Positions 36,682 to 45,985 of a DNA stretch of 64,000 nucleotides are shown here, piece by piece. The notes below the pieces were generated by a model. That model made no database searches. It was not told where the DNA came from and worked only from the letters and a program-made list of their open reading frames with translations. The translations under genes were made by a program, and so were the position numbers. The DNA lies in contig CAWIMW010000003.1 in the NCBI GenBank assembly GCA_963837365.1, positions 310,001 through 374,000 on the forward strand, given 5' to 3'. Positions within the stretch are counted from its first letter, which is position 1; every line of letters starts with the position of its first letter. Source of the stretch: CAWBXL01 sp963837365 (GTDB taxonomy: Bacteria; Acidobacteriota; Terriglobia; Terriglobales; Acidobacteriaceae).

Positions 36682-38649
36682 TCACGGCAACTTGCAATAA
36701 CAATCCGCCGGAGGCACCCGCGCCTTCAAAAACTCCGACACTCGCTTGTAAGCATCAATCTGGTTCTCCACCCGCGAGAACCCGTGCCCCTCATTTTCAT
36801 AAATCTTGTACTCAGCCACGCCGCCATTTTTCTTCACCGCCTCGGCCACCTGCAAAGTCTCTTCCTTGGGACACCGCGGATCATTCCCGCCAGCCAGCAA
36901 CAACAAAGGCGCCTTGATCTTATCCACAAAAAATATCGGCGACCGCTCCTCAAACAAAGCTTTGTTAGCCTTAGGATCACCCATGGTCGCCAAATCCGAC
37001 TGCTGCAACACCGGATCTTCGTTCTCAATCTCAGTAAACCAATTCACAAACGGCACAATCGGCACTCCCGCTGCCCAAACTTCGGGGGCCTTGGTCACCC
37101 CCATCATGGTCAAATACCCGCCATAACTCCCGCCCATCAAAATCAATTTCTTCGAGTCCACAAACCCGGTGGCCTTCAAAAACTCAGCCGCGCCCAACAC
37201 GTCCTGCAAGTCTCCACCGCCCATGTCGAACAAATTGGCATTCTGAAATTCCTTACCATACCCAGTCGAACCCCGATAGTTGGGCGCAATCACCATGTAT
37301 CCCTGATTCACAATATGCTGAATAAACCGGTTGAAAATATTCACCGACTGCGAAGCCGGCCCGCCATGTACATATACAATCGCCGCATTCTGCCCATTGC
37401 GCGGCATGTTGAAGGGAACATACACCCAAGCGGAAATTGTCCATTTGCCATCATGACTCGGATAGTGCACCAGCAAGGGCTCAACCATGTCCTCAGACCG
37501 AATCCCCGCCAGCAACGAATGTGTTATCTGGTGCGACTTGCCGGACGTCATCGAATAAACCCACGCATCGCGAGGAGCGGTCGGCCCGTTGTGATAGTAG
37601 AGAAGCTCCGACCCATCCCGGCTGAAAGCCGAATCCCCACCGCCTAAAGAATTCCATCCAGCAGGCAAGGGAAGCGGCCGCGTACTCTTCGTGGCCAGAT
37701 CATGCAAAAATATCTGCGAATCCCCATCCACGTTCGCAGTCCAGATCACATGCTTTCCATCCGGCGAGAAATACCCGCCCTCAATCTCCCATTTGTCCCG
37801 CGTAAGCCAGGTAATTTTCTTCGAGCCAATCTCCAGCAACCCAACGTTCTCATATCCATTGGCTGCATTCGAAGTAATCAGCAGCGACTTCCCATCCGGC
37901 GAAAAATCATTGACCTGAAAAAGCTGCTCACCCTCATGCGGAGTAAGCAACATACTCTTCCCACTCCCAAACTCCGCCACAAAAATGTTCGAATCAGTCC
38001 CCTTGGCCTGCTCCTGCGTATAAGCAACCCACTTCCCATCGTGCGACCAGACGGGGCCCACATTCATCTTGTCGTCAGCAGTCCCGGATGTAATATGCTG
38101 GGTCTGCCGCAAAACCTTGTCAAACACATCAATCTCATACACTGAAGAAGTCTTCGGCTTCACCACATAAGCCAGATACCGCCCATCGGGAGACCATACC
38201 GGGTTCTGCTCCGCAATCAGCCGTGTATTGGTCAAATTCACCACTTCTCCGGAAGTAGGCGAAACCATGAAGAGGTCCCACTGCTCATCTCCGTCGTAGT
38301 CGGACTGATAAGCAATCCATTTCCCATCCGGCGACCAAACCGGAGAAGACTGACGCTGATCGCTGACCGTAAGCTGCGTAGGCCATCCGCCCGCCGCCGG
38401 TACCAGCCACAAATTGTTCCGTCCGCTCATATTGCTGACGAACCCAATCGTCTTCCCATCCGGCGACCACGCCGTGTCACCCACGGCGCGGGTCATGTAC
38501 AGCTTTTCAATCGAAAGCGTCGGTTCAATCTGCGGATTAGGCTTGCTGGTAACTTGTTTGGGATCGGTAATGGCGTGAGGAACAGGGAGGGTTTGAGTCT
38601 CAGCGACAACGCTCATGAGAATGACGATAACAAAAAATAAGCAACGCAT
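36682..38649 (-). CDS. S9 family peptidase (prolyl oligopeptidase-like)
   Basis: 655 residues. Signal peptide (1-20), then a beta-propeller of WD40-like PD40 repeats, seen as repeated PVWSPDGKW, FSPDGKSL and SPDGRYLAYV motifs. The C-terminal alpha/beta-hydrolase domain has Ser508 in GGSYGGYLTM, Asp590 in GGNDPRCP and His622 in ENEGHGF, a complete triad. Family members cleave short peptides (dipeptidyl or acylaminoacyl peptidases). I infer an exported enzyme that complements the convergent M28 peptidase in peptide use. Confidence 0.92.
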   Translation of the reverse strand: MRCLFFVIVILMSVVAETQTLPVPHAITDPKQVTSKPNPQIEPTLSIEKLYMTRAVGDTAWSPDGKTIGFVSNMSGRNNLWLVPAAGGWPTQLTVSDQRQSSPVWSPDGKWIAYQSDYDGDEQWDLFMVSPTSGEVVNLTNTRLIAEQNPVWSPDGRYLAYVVKPKTSSVYEIDVFDKVLRQTQHITSGTADDKMNVGPVWSHDGKWVAYTQEQAKGTDSNIFVAEFGSGKSMLLTPHEGEQLFQVNDFSPDGKSLLITSNAANGYENVGLLEIGSKKITWLTRDKWEIEGGYFSPDGKHVIWTANVDGDSQIFLHDLATKSTRPLPLPAGWNSLGGGDSAFSRDGSELLYYHNGPTAPRDAWVYSMTSGKSHQITHSLLAGIRSEDMVEPLLVHYPSHDGKWTISAWVYVPFNMPRNGQNAAIVYVHGGPASQSVNIFNRFIQHIVNQGYMVIAPNYRGSTGYGKEFQNANLFDMGGGDLQDVLGAAEFLKATGFVDSKKLILMGGSYGGYLTMMGVTKAPEVWAAGVPIVPFVNWFTEIENEDPVLQQSDLATMGDPKANKALFEERSPIFFVDKIKAPLLLLAGGNDPRCPKEETLQVAEAVKKNGGVAEYKIYENEGHGFSRVENQIDAYKRVSEFLKARVPPADCYCKLP

Positions 38650-38717
38650 GGCCTGTGGTTGAGTATAAGGGAATGGCGTGAGTGTCGCTTGGGTTCCGCA
38701 GTTGAATAGACGGGAAG

Positions 38718-38771
38718 GGCACGAGTTCTACTCGTGCCGTTAGGATTTACCAAACATCCGCGCTTCAGCGC
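38718..38771. repeat. Interspersed GGCACG hairpin element, copy 3
   Basis: Arms GGCACGAGT and ACTCGTGCC with loop TCT, then the second module GCGCTTCAGCGC. It lies between the S9 peptidase and nth genes. Confidence 0.75.
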
Positions 38772-38781
38772 CTGAGGGAAT

Positions 38782-39627
38782 CTACAGCCGCGCCTTCTTA
38801 TGCATCTCCACCGTGCTCCAGGTCTTGTCCCCGGCATGGCAAACATTCTCCAGCGGACAGTCCGCGCACTTCGGTTTGCGCGCAATACAAATCTTCCTCC
38901 CATGCCAAATAATCTGATGAGAAAACAGCGTCCACTTTTCCTGCGGAATAACTTTCATCAGGTCCTGCTCGATCTTGACCGCATCCGTCCCAGAAGACAG
39001 TTCCAGCCGGTTGGAGATCCGCGTGACGTGCGTATCCACCACCACGCCAACATTCTTCTTGAACCATGTCCCCAGCACAACATTGGCCGTCTTGCGTGCC
39101 ACCCCCGGCAGAGTCAGCAACTTGTCCATCTCATCCGGCACCCGCCCGCCAAAATCCTCAACCACCTTCTTCGCTGCCCCCACCACCGATTTTGCTTTGT
39201 TACGAAAAAATCCAGTCGAGCGAATGTCCGGTTCCAATTGTTCAGGTCTAAGGGCGGCGAAATCCTGCACCGTCGGATATTTATTGAACAACTCAGGCGT
39301 GACCATGTTCACGCGAACATCCGTGCACTGCGCGGAAAGAATCGTAGCCACCACCAGCTCCCAGGCACTATTGTGATGCAGCGCGCAAGTAACCTCCGGA
39401 TAAGCCTGGTCCAGCCGCTTAAGAATTTCCGCCACCCGTTCCGGAGCCACAGGGGTGTAGCCTTTATTCGTCGATCTCGGCGCCTGTGCACGTGGAGCGA
39501 CGGGCGTCCTCGCCCCTCCGCCGCGTCCCTTCGGAACAGGTTTCAGTGTCTTAGTATTGCCAACCCGCCGCGTCCCTTCATGGCGTCCCGTCTTGGCAGG
39601 TTGGCGAGGCGTAATACCGCGACCCAT
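38782..39627 (-). CDS. nth: Endonuclease III
   Basis: The catalytic core is typical. HhH motif LLTLPGVARKTANVVL includes the catalytic Lys, VVDTHVTRISNRL has the catalytic Asp, and the 4Fe-4S loop is C-x6-C-x2-C-x5-C in CIARKPKCADCPLENVC. It removes oxidised pyrimidines and cleaves abasic sites. The protein is 281 residues, about 65 more than the E. coli enzyme, because of a basic Gly/Pro/Arg-rich N-terminal tail. The tail could be real or a start-site overcall; the core begins near VAPERVAEILKRLD (residue 60). Confidence 0.93.
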   Translation of the reverse strand: MGRGITPRQPAKTGRHEGTRRVGNTKTLKPVPKGRGGGARTPVAPRAQAPRSTNKGYTPVAPERVAEILKRLDQAYPEVTCALHHNSAWELVVATILSAQCTDVRVNMVTPELFNKYPTVQDFAALRPEQLEPDIRSTGFFRNKAKSVVGAAKKVVEDFGGRVPDEMDKLLTLPGVARKTANVVLGTWFKKNVGVVVDTHVTRISNRLELSSGTDAVKIEQDLMKVIPQEKWTLFSHQIIWHGRKICIARKPKCADCPLENVCHAGDKTWSTVEMHKKARL

Positions 39628-39730
39628 AAGTATTTTCCTGGAGGTTGCTGGGTAATCTTAACAAATGAAGGAAGAAAAGGTTTTAGGCAGGAAGGAAAAT
39701 AACTCTAAGGGAATAAAACAAAACCTCGAA

Positions 39731-39774
39731 TTTGTCATTCCGGCAAGGAGCAGAGCGACAAGGAGGAATCTGCT
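39731..39774. repeat. 'cattccg...ggaatctg' repeat, single copy
   Basis: tgtcattccggcaaggagc followed by gacaaggaggaatctgct, same family as at 32493. It lies in the 200-base spacer upstream of nth (39628-39828), which holds no gene. Confidence 0.65.
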
Positions 39775-39828
39775 ATTACCAGCCACGTTGCTAGAGGGAT
39801 AAAGCCGAAACGAACTAAACTCGAGCGC

Positions 39829-40587
39829 CTACTGCGCCGCCGCTAACTGCGACCGTGCCTCTGACTCATCATGGAAAGTCGGCTGTGTGTCAGCGACGGT
39901 CGGCTTCTCGTCCCGCGTCTGCGCATAACGGTCAGAAACCATCACGTGGAACACCCACTGCCGCCGTTCTTCCTCCGGTTCAATCAACCCGAGTTCCTTC
40001 AGCGGCATCATGTACTGCTGCATCCACTTGATCTGCGCCGGAGTCAGTCCGCGGCGTTGTATATCTACGGTAGTGCCGGCCAGGTGAGAAGAAGCAAGCT
40101 CGCCTTTTTCCGGCGCCGCATTGCGATTATGGCGCCGCAATCTCTTCTGAATTTTTACCGTACGCACCGCCGAGTTCACCTGGATCTGCGCCCCAAATGC
40201 TTCAAAATAGGCCTTACTCAAATCTTCCAGGAAATCCCGAGTCCAGGGACGGCAATAACGCCGGTCCGGATCGAGCCGCGGATCGAATCGCAGATGGTCG
40301 CTGGTCTGTATCTCCACCAATTCGCCCTTTTCCTTCAAAGAGTCAAGTTCATAATCATCCTGAATGCGCGGCAGTTCCATGCGGTCCACTTCCGCATTCT
40401 GCAAAATCAGGGATTGACGCGAAGGACGGAACACCGGGTTCCACTTGGTACGATGACGGCGGACCCTACGCTTAACAGAAGGGCGCTGGGGCGAGGTGGC
40501 AATTGGTTCCATCGCGAGCGACGGAAGCACGCTGACCATCATCAGCGCGGCAACCAACAAAATTCCCCGATTCCAGTTCCGTTTCAC
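39829..40587 (-). CDS. DUF5715-like secreted protein
   Basis: 252 residues with a signal peptide (MKRNWNRGILLVAALMMV..., cleavage after about residue 25) and a basic linker (KRRVRRHRTKW). The central domain has SAVRTVKIQKRLRRHN, SSHLAGTTVDIQRRG and, near the end, WVFHVMVSD. This His-x6-Asp plus later His pattern resembles M15/YcbK-type D,D-peptidase folds and the DUF5715 family. I infer an extracytoplasmic, wall-related role. The C-terminal 25 residues are low complexity. Enzymatic activity is not proven by the motifs. Confidence 0.65.
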   Translation of the reverse strand: MKRNWNRGILLVAALMMVSVLPSLAMEPIATSPQRPSVKRRVRRHRTKWNPVFRPSRQSLILQNAEVDRMELPRIQDDYELDSLKEKGELVEIQTSDHLRFDPRLDPDRRYCRPWTRDFLEDLSKAYFEAFGAQIQVNSAVRTVKIQKRLRRHNRNAAPEKGELASSHLAGTTVDIQRRGLTPAQIKWMQQYMMPLKELGLIEPEEERRQWVFHVMVSDRYAQTRDEKPTVADTQPTFHDESEARSQLAAAQ

Positions 40588-41071
40588 GAAGTGGCCTCAC
40601 TACCCGCATACTGCTTCGGCTCACAGCAGGCGGCAATTGTACTCCATGCACGCAAGCCCCCACCTTGACGCCGCGCAAGTAATGGTTACCTGCGGCCTAG
40701 GGCAAGATGGAAAACTTGGACGCAGATTTAGGTCGGATGGAAGATCGCGTTACATGTCAATAAGTTACAAGGATAATTCAGGCTACGGCTTCTGCCGAAT
40801 ATGTCATCGGCCGCGGCGCAAATATTGGCAACTCCGGGTAACCTGCCAAATTTTGTCCGGAAGCAAGACGGTGTGTGACAACTCTTGCACACGCCATCGT
40901 TGTAGTGGGAAAACGCGCAGAGGTTACTACTGGTTACTAAGGAGTGGCGCCTCATAAATGCTGACATGGAGCGCTGCAATGCAAAAAATCAGCCGCAGAT
41001 TTTCGCCGATCTGAGCAGACCAGAAAAATCTGCGTTCATCCGCGTAAATCCGTGGCCAAAGGGTTTGAGGT
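40588..41071. other. Intergenic region without a gene
   Basis: I see no convincing frame on either strand. The left half has ordinary composition without a clear hairpin or terminator. The right part (40990-41057) contains the 'ctgcggattt' repeat shared with 13773-13835. Confidence 0.5.
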
Positions 41072-41825
41072 CTACTTACGGAACAGATCGCCCACAGCCT
41101 GCTTCATCACCTGCCCGGCAACCTGCGAAATCGAACTAGTCAGCGGAATATCTTTCGGACAGATCTCCACGCAGTTCTGCGCATACCCGCACTCCTGAAT
41201 TCCGCCATCGCCCATCAAAGCCGTAAGCCGCTCCCGCTTCAAAGCCGCCCCCGTAGGATGCGTATTGAACAACCGCACCTGCGAAATCGCCGCCGCGCCC
41301 ACGAACCCGGTGTCGTCATTAAACTGCGGACAAACCTCCATGCAGCAACAACAGGAAATGCACCGCGAAAGCGGATACGCCGCTTCCTGCTCCTCCATCG
41401 TCATGCGCGGCCCGGAGCCAAGGTCATAAGTCCCATCCACCGGCACCCAAGCCTTAACCGCCTTCAAATTCTCAAACAGAACGCTGCGGTCCACCGCCAG
41501 ATCGCGAATCACCGGAAACTTGGAGAAGGGTTCCAGCGTAATCGGCTGCTCCAGTTTGTCCACCAGCGCCGAGCAAGCCATCCGCGCCTTGCCATTGATC
41601 CGCATGGCGCACGACCCGCAAACCTCTTCCAGGCAATTGGAGTCGTAGGTGATCGGCGTAGTGGTCTTGCCGTCACGCGTGACCGGGTTGGCGGCGATCT
41701 CCATCAGCGAGGAGATCACGTTCATGCCGGAGTGCCAGTTGAGTTCAAACTCCTCCCAGCGAGAAGAAGCTCTTGGGGTTTTCCTGGCGCTTGATTTTGA
41801 ATAAGACCGTCTTAGAATTAGCCAT
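41072..41825 (-). CDS. sdhB: Succinate dehydrogenase iron-sulfur subunit, one frame break
   Basis: Start is the ATG at 41825 (MANSKTVLFKIKRQENPKSF). Near 41757 the frame shifts to read RWEEFELNWHSGMNVISSL, joining the long second part. Cluster ligands are complete: 2Fe-2S in NCLEEVCGSCAMRING with a later Cys in ARMACSALV, 4Fe-4S in CISCCCCMEVCP, and 3Fe-4S in CGYAQNCVEICPKDIP. Joined length is about 250 residues. It passes electrons from SdhA to the membrane subunit. It is separated from sdhA by about 1.3 kb holding two foreign-looking genes. Confidence 0.92.
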
Positions 41826-42853
41826 TAGGCATAAGCTGTTATCCAGCTCTCCTTTGTCTAATTGCCACTTTTGCTGCCTTAACAGAGATGCGAGTTGTGT
41901 CGTGTCTTCCGGAACTTCGGATCCAGAAGTTTTCAAGATCAAGATAACGGTGCCCCTGTATTCCGCCTGACGATTCTTTGCGGAATTCAGTTTCGACTAG
42001 CTTGTCGCATAGGTAGAATTTATGCGATGTACATAGGTCCCATCCGTGTTTGGCCGCATTCTTTGTTGCTTTAAGAATTCGATTTGCTGTCGATTGTTAA
42101 ATGTGTCCTTCGTCTTCGGGCACAACTTGTCTTCTCCAGGTAACGTTAGCGGCTATTACCTTGGCGACGCGCCCGATGGCACGTACTGCCTTATTGGCAT
42201 AGACACCAAGATAACGAGTCTTACGTCGAGTCCAGGAGGTTGGGCAGTAATAGAGTTTGAATTCAAGATTGTCATCTAACGAAACCCCGCAAGGAGGAAC
42301 AAACATTAATATTTATCTAAGGCCAGCAGCTCCATTTCGCTGCAAAAGGACCGTAACATCAATGAGGGCATGCATCTCCTCATCGTGTTCTGAAAACATT
42401 CTCTGACGAAAATGGCGATCTTCTCAAACGAGGTGTGCATTACCTGAATATCTTAGCCCGAGCTCGATCACGAACCGACACAATCTGCGAACTCGAGGTA
42501 TCTGAAGGATTGAGCATGATAAGGAGCTTGTGCTGCTCGTTTTTAAATACCGTCATGTGATTTTCGAGTTGATCAGAGTCAAAAGAATCGCCGAGCTTAG
42601 TCTCTACAGCAATTTTAATGCTGTCCTGACTAATGAACCCGTCTAGAACACTTTTATCAGTGGCCTTTTGTTGCTGAAAATGTAGCCAAGAAGTTGAAAG
42701 CTGAATTTCGGGGTCGTCCGCACAAAGCCTCCCCATGAAATTCTGGAATTTGTATCGACTGTACTGGTACAAGCGCAAAAGAAGAAGCAGAGTGTTATTC
42801 GTTACAAAATTTTCTTTCTGCGCGTATCTCGGGAAATAGTGAATTTCACTCAT
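41826..42853 (-). pseudogene. PD-(D/E)XK nuclease-like protein, multiply broken
   Basis: The clean N-terminal part (42853-42440, 137 residues) starts MSEIHYFPRYAQKENFVTNN. It contains SVLDGFISQDSIKIAVETKLG, a Asp...Glu-x-Lys arrangement suggestive of a PD-(D/E)XK nuclease fold. Beyond 42440, family-like sequence continues in other frames: FEKIAIFVRE, HDEEMHALIDVTVLL, LEFKLYYCPTSW, HGWDLCTSHKFYLCDKLVETEF and SSGGIQGHRYLDLENF. The original would have been about 330 residues with several breaks. Base composition is clearly AT-richer than the sdh genes around it. It starts within the predicted end of the antitoxin-like gene, suggesting the two moved together. Confidence 0.55.
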
Positions 42854-43111
42854 GCAGGATTATTTCTCGTCTCGGAAGGTCATGCTTCCGCCGCAAATCA
42901 GCAGGAACTTCGGAACCAGGTCGCTACGGCCAGCCTGCACATCGTCAGAGCCACGGCGAATACCCTCAGCAGCCTGAGCAAAATCCTGACGCTCCCATTC
43001 GAGATACGTGGCCAAAGCTTCGTCTAAAGCGGCTTCCGCATCCTGCCCACGCCGCCGCGCGTACTCCTCAAGTTCGGCCCGGCGCTGCGGATTAATGTGT
43101 ATCGATTCCAT
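42846..43111 (-). CDS. Antitoxin-like RHH protein, one frame break
   Basis: The N-terminus (ESIHINPQRRAELEEYARRRG) and the helix ALDEALATYLEWERQDFAQAAEGIRRG resemble ParD/RHH-type antitoxins with the EGIRRG-x-D-x-x-A-G-R linker. As read, it ends at 42860 after an odd tail. A one-base shift near 42935 gives the normal antitoxin end RPGSEVPADLRRKHDLPR and a stop at 42846, overlapping the next start by eight bases. The usual RelE/ParE toxin is not adjacent; the downstream partner is the PD-(D/E)XK-like gene. It is located between sdhA and sdhB in the same orientation. Confidence 0.6.
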
Positions 43112-43144
43112 ACCCGACTCTATGCGTTAATTCTACTGTCGCCC

Positions 43145-44926
43145 CTACTTCACCGCATCATACTTCCTCGGCCGCGGCGGAATCAGCGACGTATCCACCG
43201 CCTCAAACTCAAACTTCGGCTCATCCGCATCCGGAGCAAACATAGCCTTGGTCGTCTTCAACCAATTCTTGTCATCGCGGTCCGGGAAATCCGGCTTGTA
43301 GTGCGCCCCGCGAGACTCATCCCGCATAGCCGCTCCCTGGGCCACCACTCGCGCCAGTTGCAGCATGTTGTAAAGCTGTCGCGTAAACGCCACGCTGGTA
43401 TTCGCCCACTGTGTCTTGTCGCTCAGGTTCACGTGGCGGAAGCGTTCCAGCAGTTCCACAATCTTCACATCGGTCTGCTTTAAATTCTTGTTGTAACGGA
43501 TAACGGTGCAATCCTTAGTCATCACATCGCCCAACTCCCGCCACAGCTTGAACGGATTCTCCGCCCCATCCGACTTCATCAGCCCGGCGTTGATGTCTTC
43601 CTGCCGCTTCTTCTCAGCCTCGAAATGGCCATTCGCAGGGGCCGCCGCCAGACTCTTGGCGTAGTTCACGGCATTCGGCCCGGAAACAAACCCGCCATAG
43701 ATGCACGACACCAGCGAGTTCGCCCCCAGCCGGTTCGCCCCGTGATACTGATACTCACACTCACCCGCGGCAAAAATTCCCGGGATGTTGGTGCACTGGT
43801 CGAAGTCCACCCACAGCCCACCCATGGTGTAGTGCATGCCGGGGAAAATCTTCATCGGCGTCTCGCGCGGGTCGTCGCCCACAAACTTCTCGTAGATTTC
43901 CAGAATGCCTTCCAGCTTCTTGTCGAGCACCTTGCGGTCGATGTGGCTCACATCGAGATACACCATCGGCTTTCCTTCAAGGCCGAGGCCGAGTTCGTAG
44001 ACCACTTTGTGAATGGCCCGGGTCGCCACATCGCGCGGAACCAAATTCCCGTACTTCGGATACCACTCTTCCAGGAAGTACCAGCGCTCGCCAGCAGGAA
44101 TTGCCTTCGGATCGCGCTTATCCCCCGGAGTCTTCGGAACCCAGACGCGTCCGCCCTCACCGCGCGCTGACTCAGACATCAAGCGCAACTTGTCTTCACC
44201 AGGAATCGAAGTGGGGTGGACCTGGATAAACTCGCCGTTGGCGTAGTAGCAGCCTTGTTGGTATAGCGCCGATTGCGCCGATCCGGTGCATACCACGGAA
44301 TTCGTAGACCGCCCAAAGATCGCGCCGATCCCTCCCGTACAGATGATCAAAGCATCGGCAGGGAAGGTCCGCACTTCCATCGAGCGCAAATCCATGGCGC
44401 AGATGCCGCGGCAAACTTTGTTCGAGTCGAGCACGGCAGACAAAAACTCCCAGTGCTCATACTTCTTAACTTTGCCTTCGGACTCATAGCGCCGCACCTG
44501 CTCGTCCAACGCATATAAAAGTTGCTGCCCGGTGGTCGCGCCGGCAAACGCCGTCCGGTTGTACAAAGTCCCGCCAAAGCGGCGGAAATCCAGCAAACCT
44601 TCCGGCGTCCGGTTAAACGGCACGCCCATGCGGTCCAGCAGATCGATAATCCCCGGCGCCGCCTCGCACATGTCTTTCACCGGAGGCTGGTTGGCCAGGA
44701 AATCGCCGCCATAAATAGTGTCGTCAAAATGCTGCCAGGGAGTATCGCCCTCGCCCTTCAAATTCTTGGCAGCGTTAATCCCGCCCTGCGCGCAAACCGA
44801 GTGCGACCGCTTTACCGGCACAATGGAAAACAGGTCAACATCTCCGCCCTTTTCGGCGATCTTGATGACAGCAGCCAACCCAGCCAGCCCGCCACCCACT
44901 ACGATGATTCTTGGATTATTTGCCAT
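43145..44926 (-). CDS. sdhA: Succinate dehydrogenase flavoprotein subunit
   Basis: 593 residues. FAD motif RIIVVGGGLAGLAAVIKIAEKG at residues 6-27 (20-residue core), the covalent-FAD His segment KRSHSVCAQGGINAA, and the substrate region EFIQVHPTSIPG are all present. Also present is MHYTMGGLWVDFDQCTNIPG near the catalytic Arg. The C-terminal helical domain ends with GAHYKPDFPDRDD. It oxidises succinate to fumarate in complex II or the reverse. Part of sdhC-sdhA-(insert)-sdhB on the minus strand, 55 bases after sdhC. Confidence 0.96.
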   Translation of the reverse strand: MANNPRIIVVGGGLAGLAAVIKIAEKGGDVDLFSIVPVKRSHSVCAQGGINAAKNLKGEGDTPWQHFDDTIYGGDFLANQPPVKDMCEAAPGIIDLLDRMGVPFNRTPEGLLDFRRFGGTLYNRTAFAGATTGQQLLYALDEQVRRYESEGKVKKYEHWEFLSAVLDSNKVCRGICAMDLRSMEVRTFPADALIICTGGIGAIFGRSTNSVVCTGSAQSALYQQGCYYANGEFIQVHPTSIPGEDKLRLMSESARGEGGRVWVPKTPGDKRDPKAIPAGERWYFLEEWYPKYGNLVPRDVATRAIHKVVYELGLGLEGKPMVYLDVSHIDRKVLDKKLEGILEIYEKFVGDDPRETPMKIFPGMHYTMGGLWVDFDQCTNIPGIFAAGECEYQYHGANRLGANSLVSCIYGGFVSGPNAVNYAKSLAAAPANGHFEAEKKRQEDINAGLMKSDGAENPFKLWRELGDVMTKDCTVIRYNKNLKQTDVKIVELLERFRHVNLSDKTQWANTSVAFTRQLYNMLQLARVVAQGAAMRDESRGAHYKPDFPDRDDKNWLKTTKAMFAPDADEPKFEFEAVDTSLIPPRPRKYDAVK

Positions 44927-44981
44927 TTCTCTCGATCAGATCTTCTCTGCGTCCTCTTGCGTTCTCTGCGGTTAACAGCTC

Positions 44982-45722
44982 TTATTCCGAACCCTGCTCT
45001 ACGATTTTCGCTCCCCCACGGTCGATGGGCTGCTGCGGTGTTGACCGCAGCTTGGTGAGAGCTCCCAGTCCGGCGCCGCTCAGAACAAAGAAAAATGCGA
45101 GACACGCCGCTAAAAACCGCTTCCTCGCCTTTTCCCCGGAAACGATGCCCCACTTGGCACAGAACAGCCAGATGCCGTAGGCAAAGTGCCATGATGCAGC
45201 GATCAATCCCACGACATAAAAGAGGAACAGCCCGGTGTGGAATACCTCCATCTGAACCTTGCCAAAGGAAGCTCCGGGAATGTTATGCAGATCGACTCCC
45301 GTGAAGCGCATCGTCCACGTATGCCAGATGATGTACGCAAACGCAACCCCACCCGTCCAGCGTTGCGCGGTGTACATCCAGTTGCCCATCCACGGATAAT
45401 CGCCGACGTTCATCTCCCCGCGATACCAGATGTAGAACCCGTAAAGCGCATGGAAAAGAATCGGCAGCCAGATGCCAAACAGCTCCAGCGCGGTAACCAG
45501 TGGCAAACTCCCCAAAAACCGCACCTGCCGCGCATAAGCCGCCGGCCCGCTAATGGCCGTAGCATTGGAAATCAAAATATGTTCAAAGAGAAACGCGCCG
45601 ACGGGAACAATTCCTGACAAGGAATGTAAACGGCGCAGCCAGAATGAAACTCCCTGTCCGGCCCGAAGAGGTGCCACTCCAGCCCGGCCCAGAGGAGCCG
45701 GAGCACTAACGGTCGAAGCCAA
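44982..45722 (-). CDS. sdhC: Succinate dehydrogenase cytochrome b subunit
   Basis: 246 residues with five TM helices in the pattern of the B. subtilis-type cytochrome b558 subunit. Histidines that can ligate the two haems are spread over the helices: RRLHSLSGIVPVGAFLFEH, PILFHALYGFYIW, IIWHTWTMRF and ASWHFAYGIW. It anchors SdhAB and exchanges electrons with quinone. The first 30 residues are Ala/Pro-rich and cytoplasmic. It is the first gene of the sdh operon. Confidence 0.93.
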   Translation of the reverse strand: MASTVSAPAPLGRAGVAPLRAGQGVSFWLRRLHSLSGIVPVGAFLFEHILISNATAISGPAAYARQVRFLGSLPLVTALELFGIWLPILFHALYGFYIWYRGEMNVGDYPWMGNWMYTAQRWTGGVAFAYIIWHTWTMRFTGVDLHNIPGASFGKVQMEVFHTGLFLFYVVGLIAASWHFAYGIWLFCAKWGIVSGEKARKRFLAACLAFFFVLSGAGLGALTKLRSTPQQPIDRGGAKIVEQGSE

Positions 45723-45849
45723 CGGCGCTCCTTATGACTTCAGAAGTGAGTAGAGAACTGATTATTATGTTGGCCGGACGGAATGGAAGTCAAGCGCGAG
45801 AGGCTTTTTGGGCGAGAGATTTTTGGTATGGACAGTTCGGCTGAACTCG

Positions 45850-45976
45850 ATTTGTCATTCCGACAAGTCGCGGAGCGACGCGGAGGAATCTGTTATTGGC
45901 CGAAAGCTTTGCGGTGCTGTCCAGAAAAGCAGATTCCTCCTCTTCGCTCCGCGAGCCGTCGGAATGACAAATCGAG
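45850..45976. repeat. Inverted pair of 'cattccga...ggaatctg' repeats
   Basis: Two oppositely oriented copies (45850-45898 and about 45929-45976) around 30 bases, able to form one large hairpin. They occupy the spacer upstream of sdhC (45723-45985), which contains no gene. Confidence 0.75.
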
Positions 45977-45985
45977 CGTTCAAAA

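Noticed and set aside
40728..40979. 83-codon minus-strand frame in the 40.6-41 kb spacer
   Set aside because: Irregular codon use and no motif; no neighbour on the same transcript.
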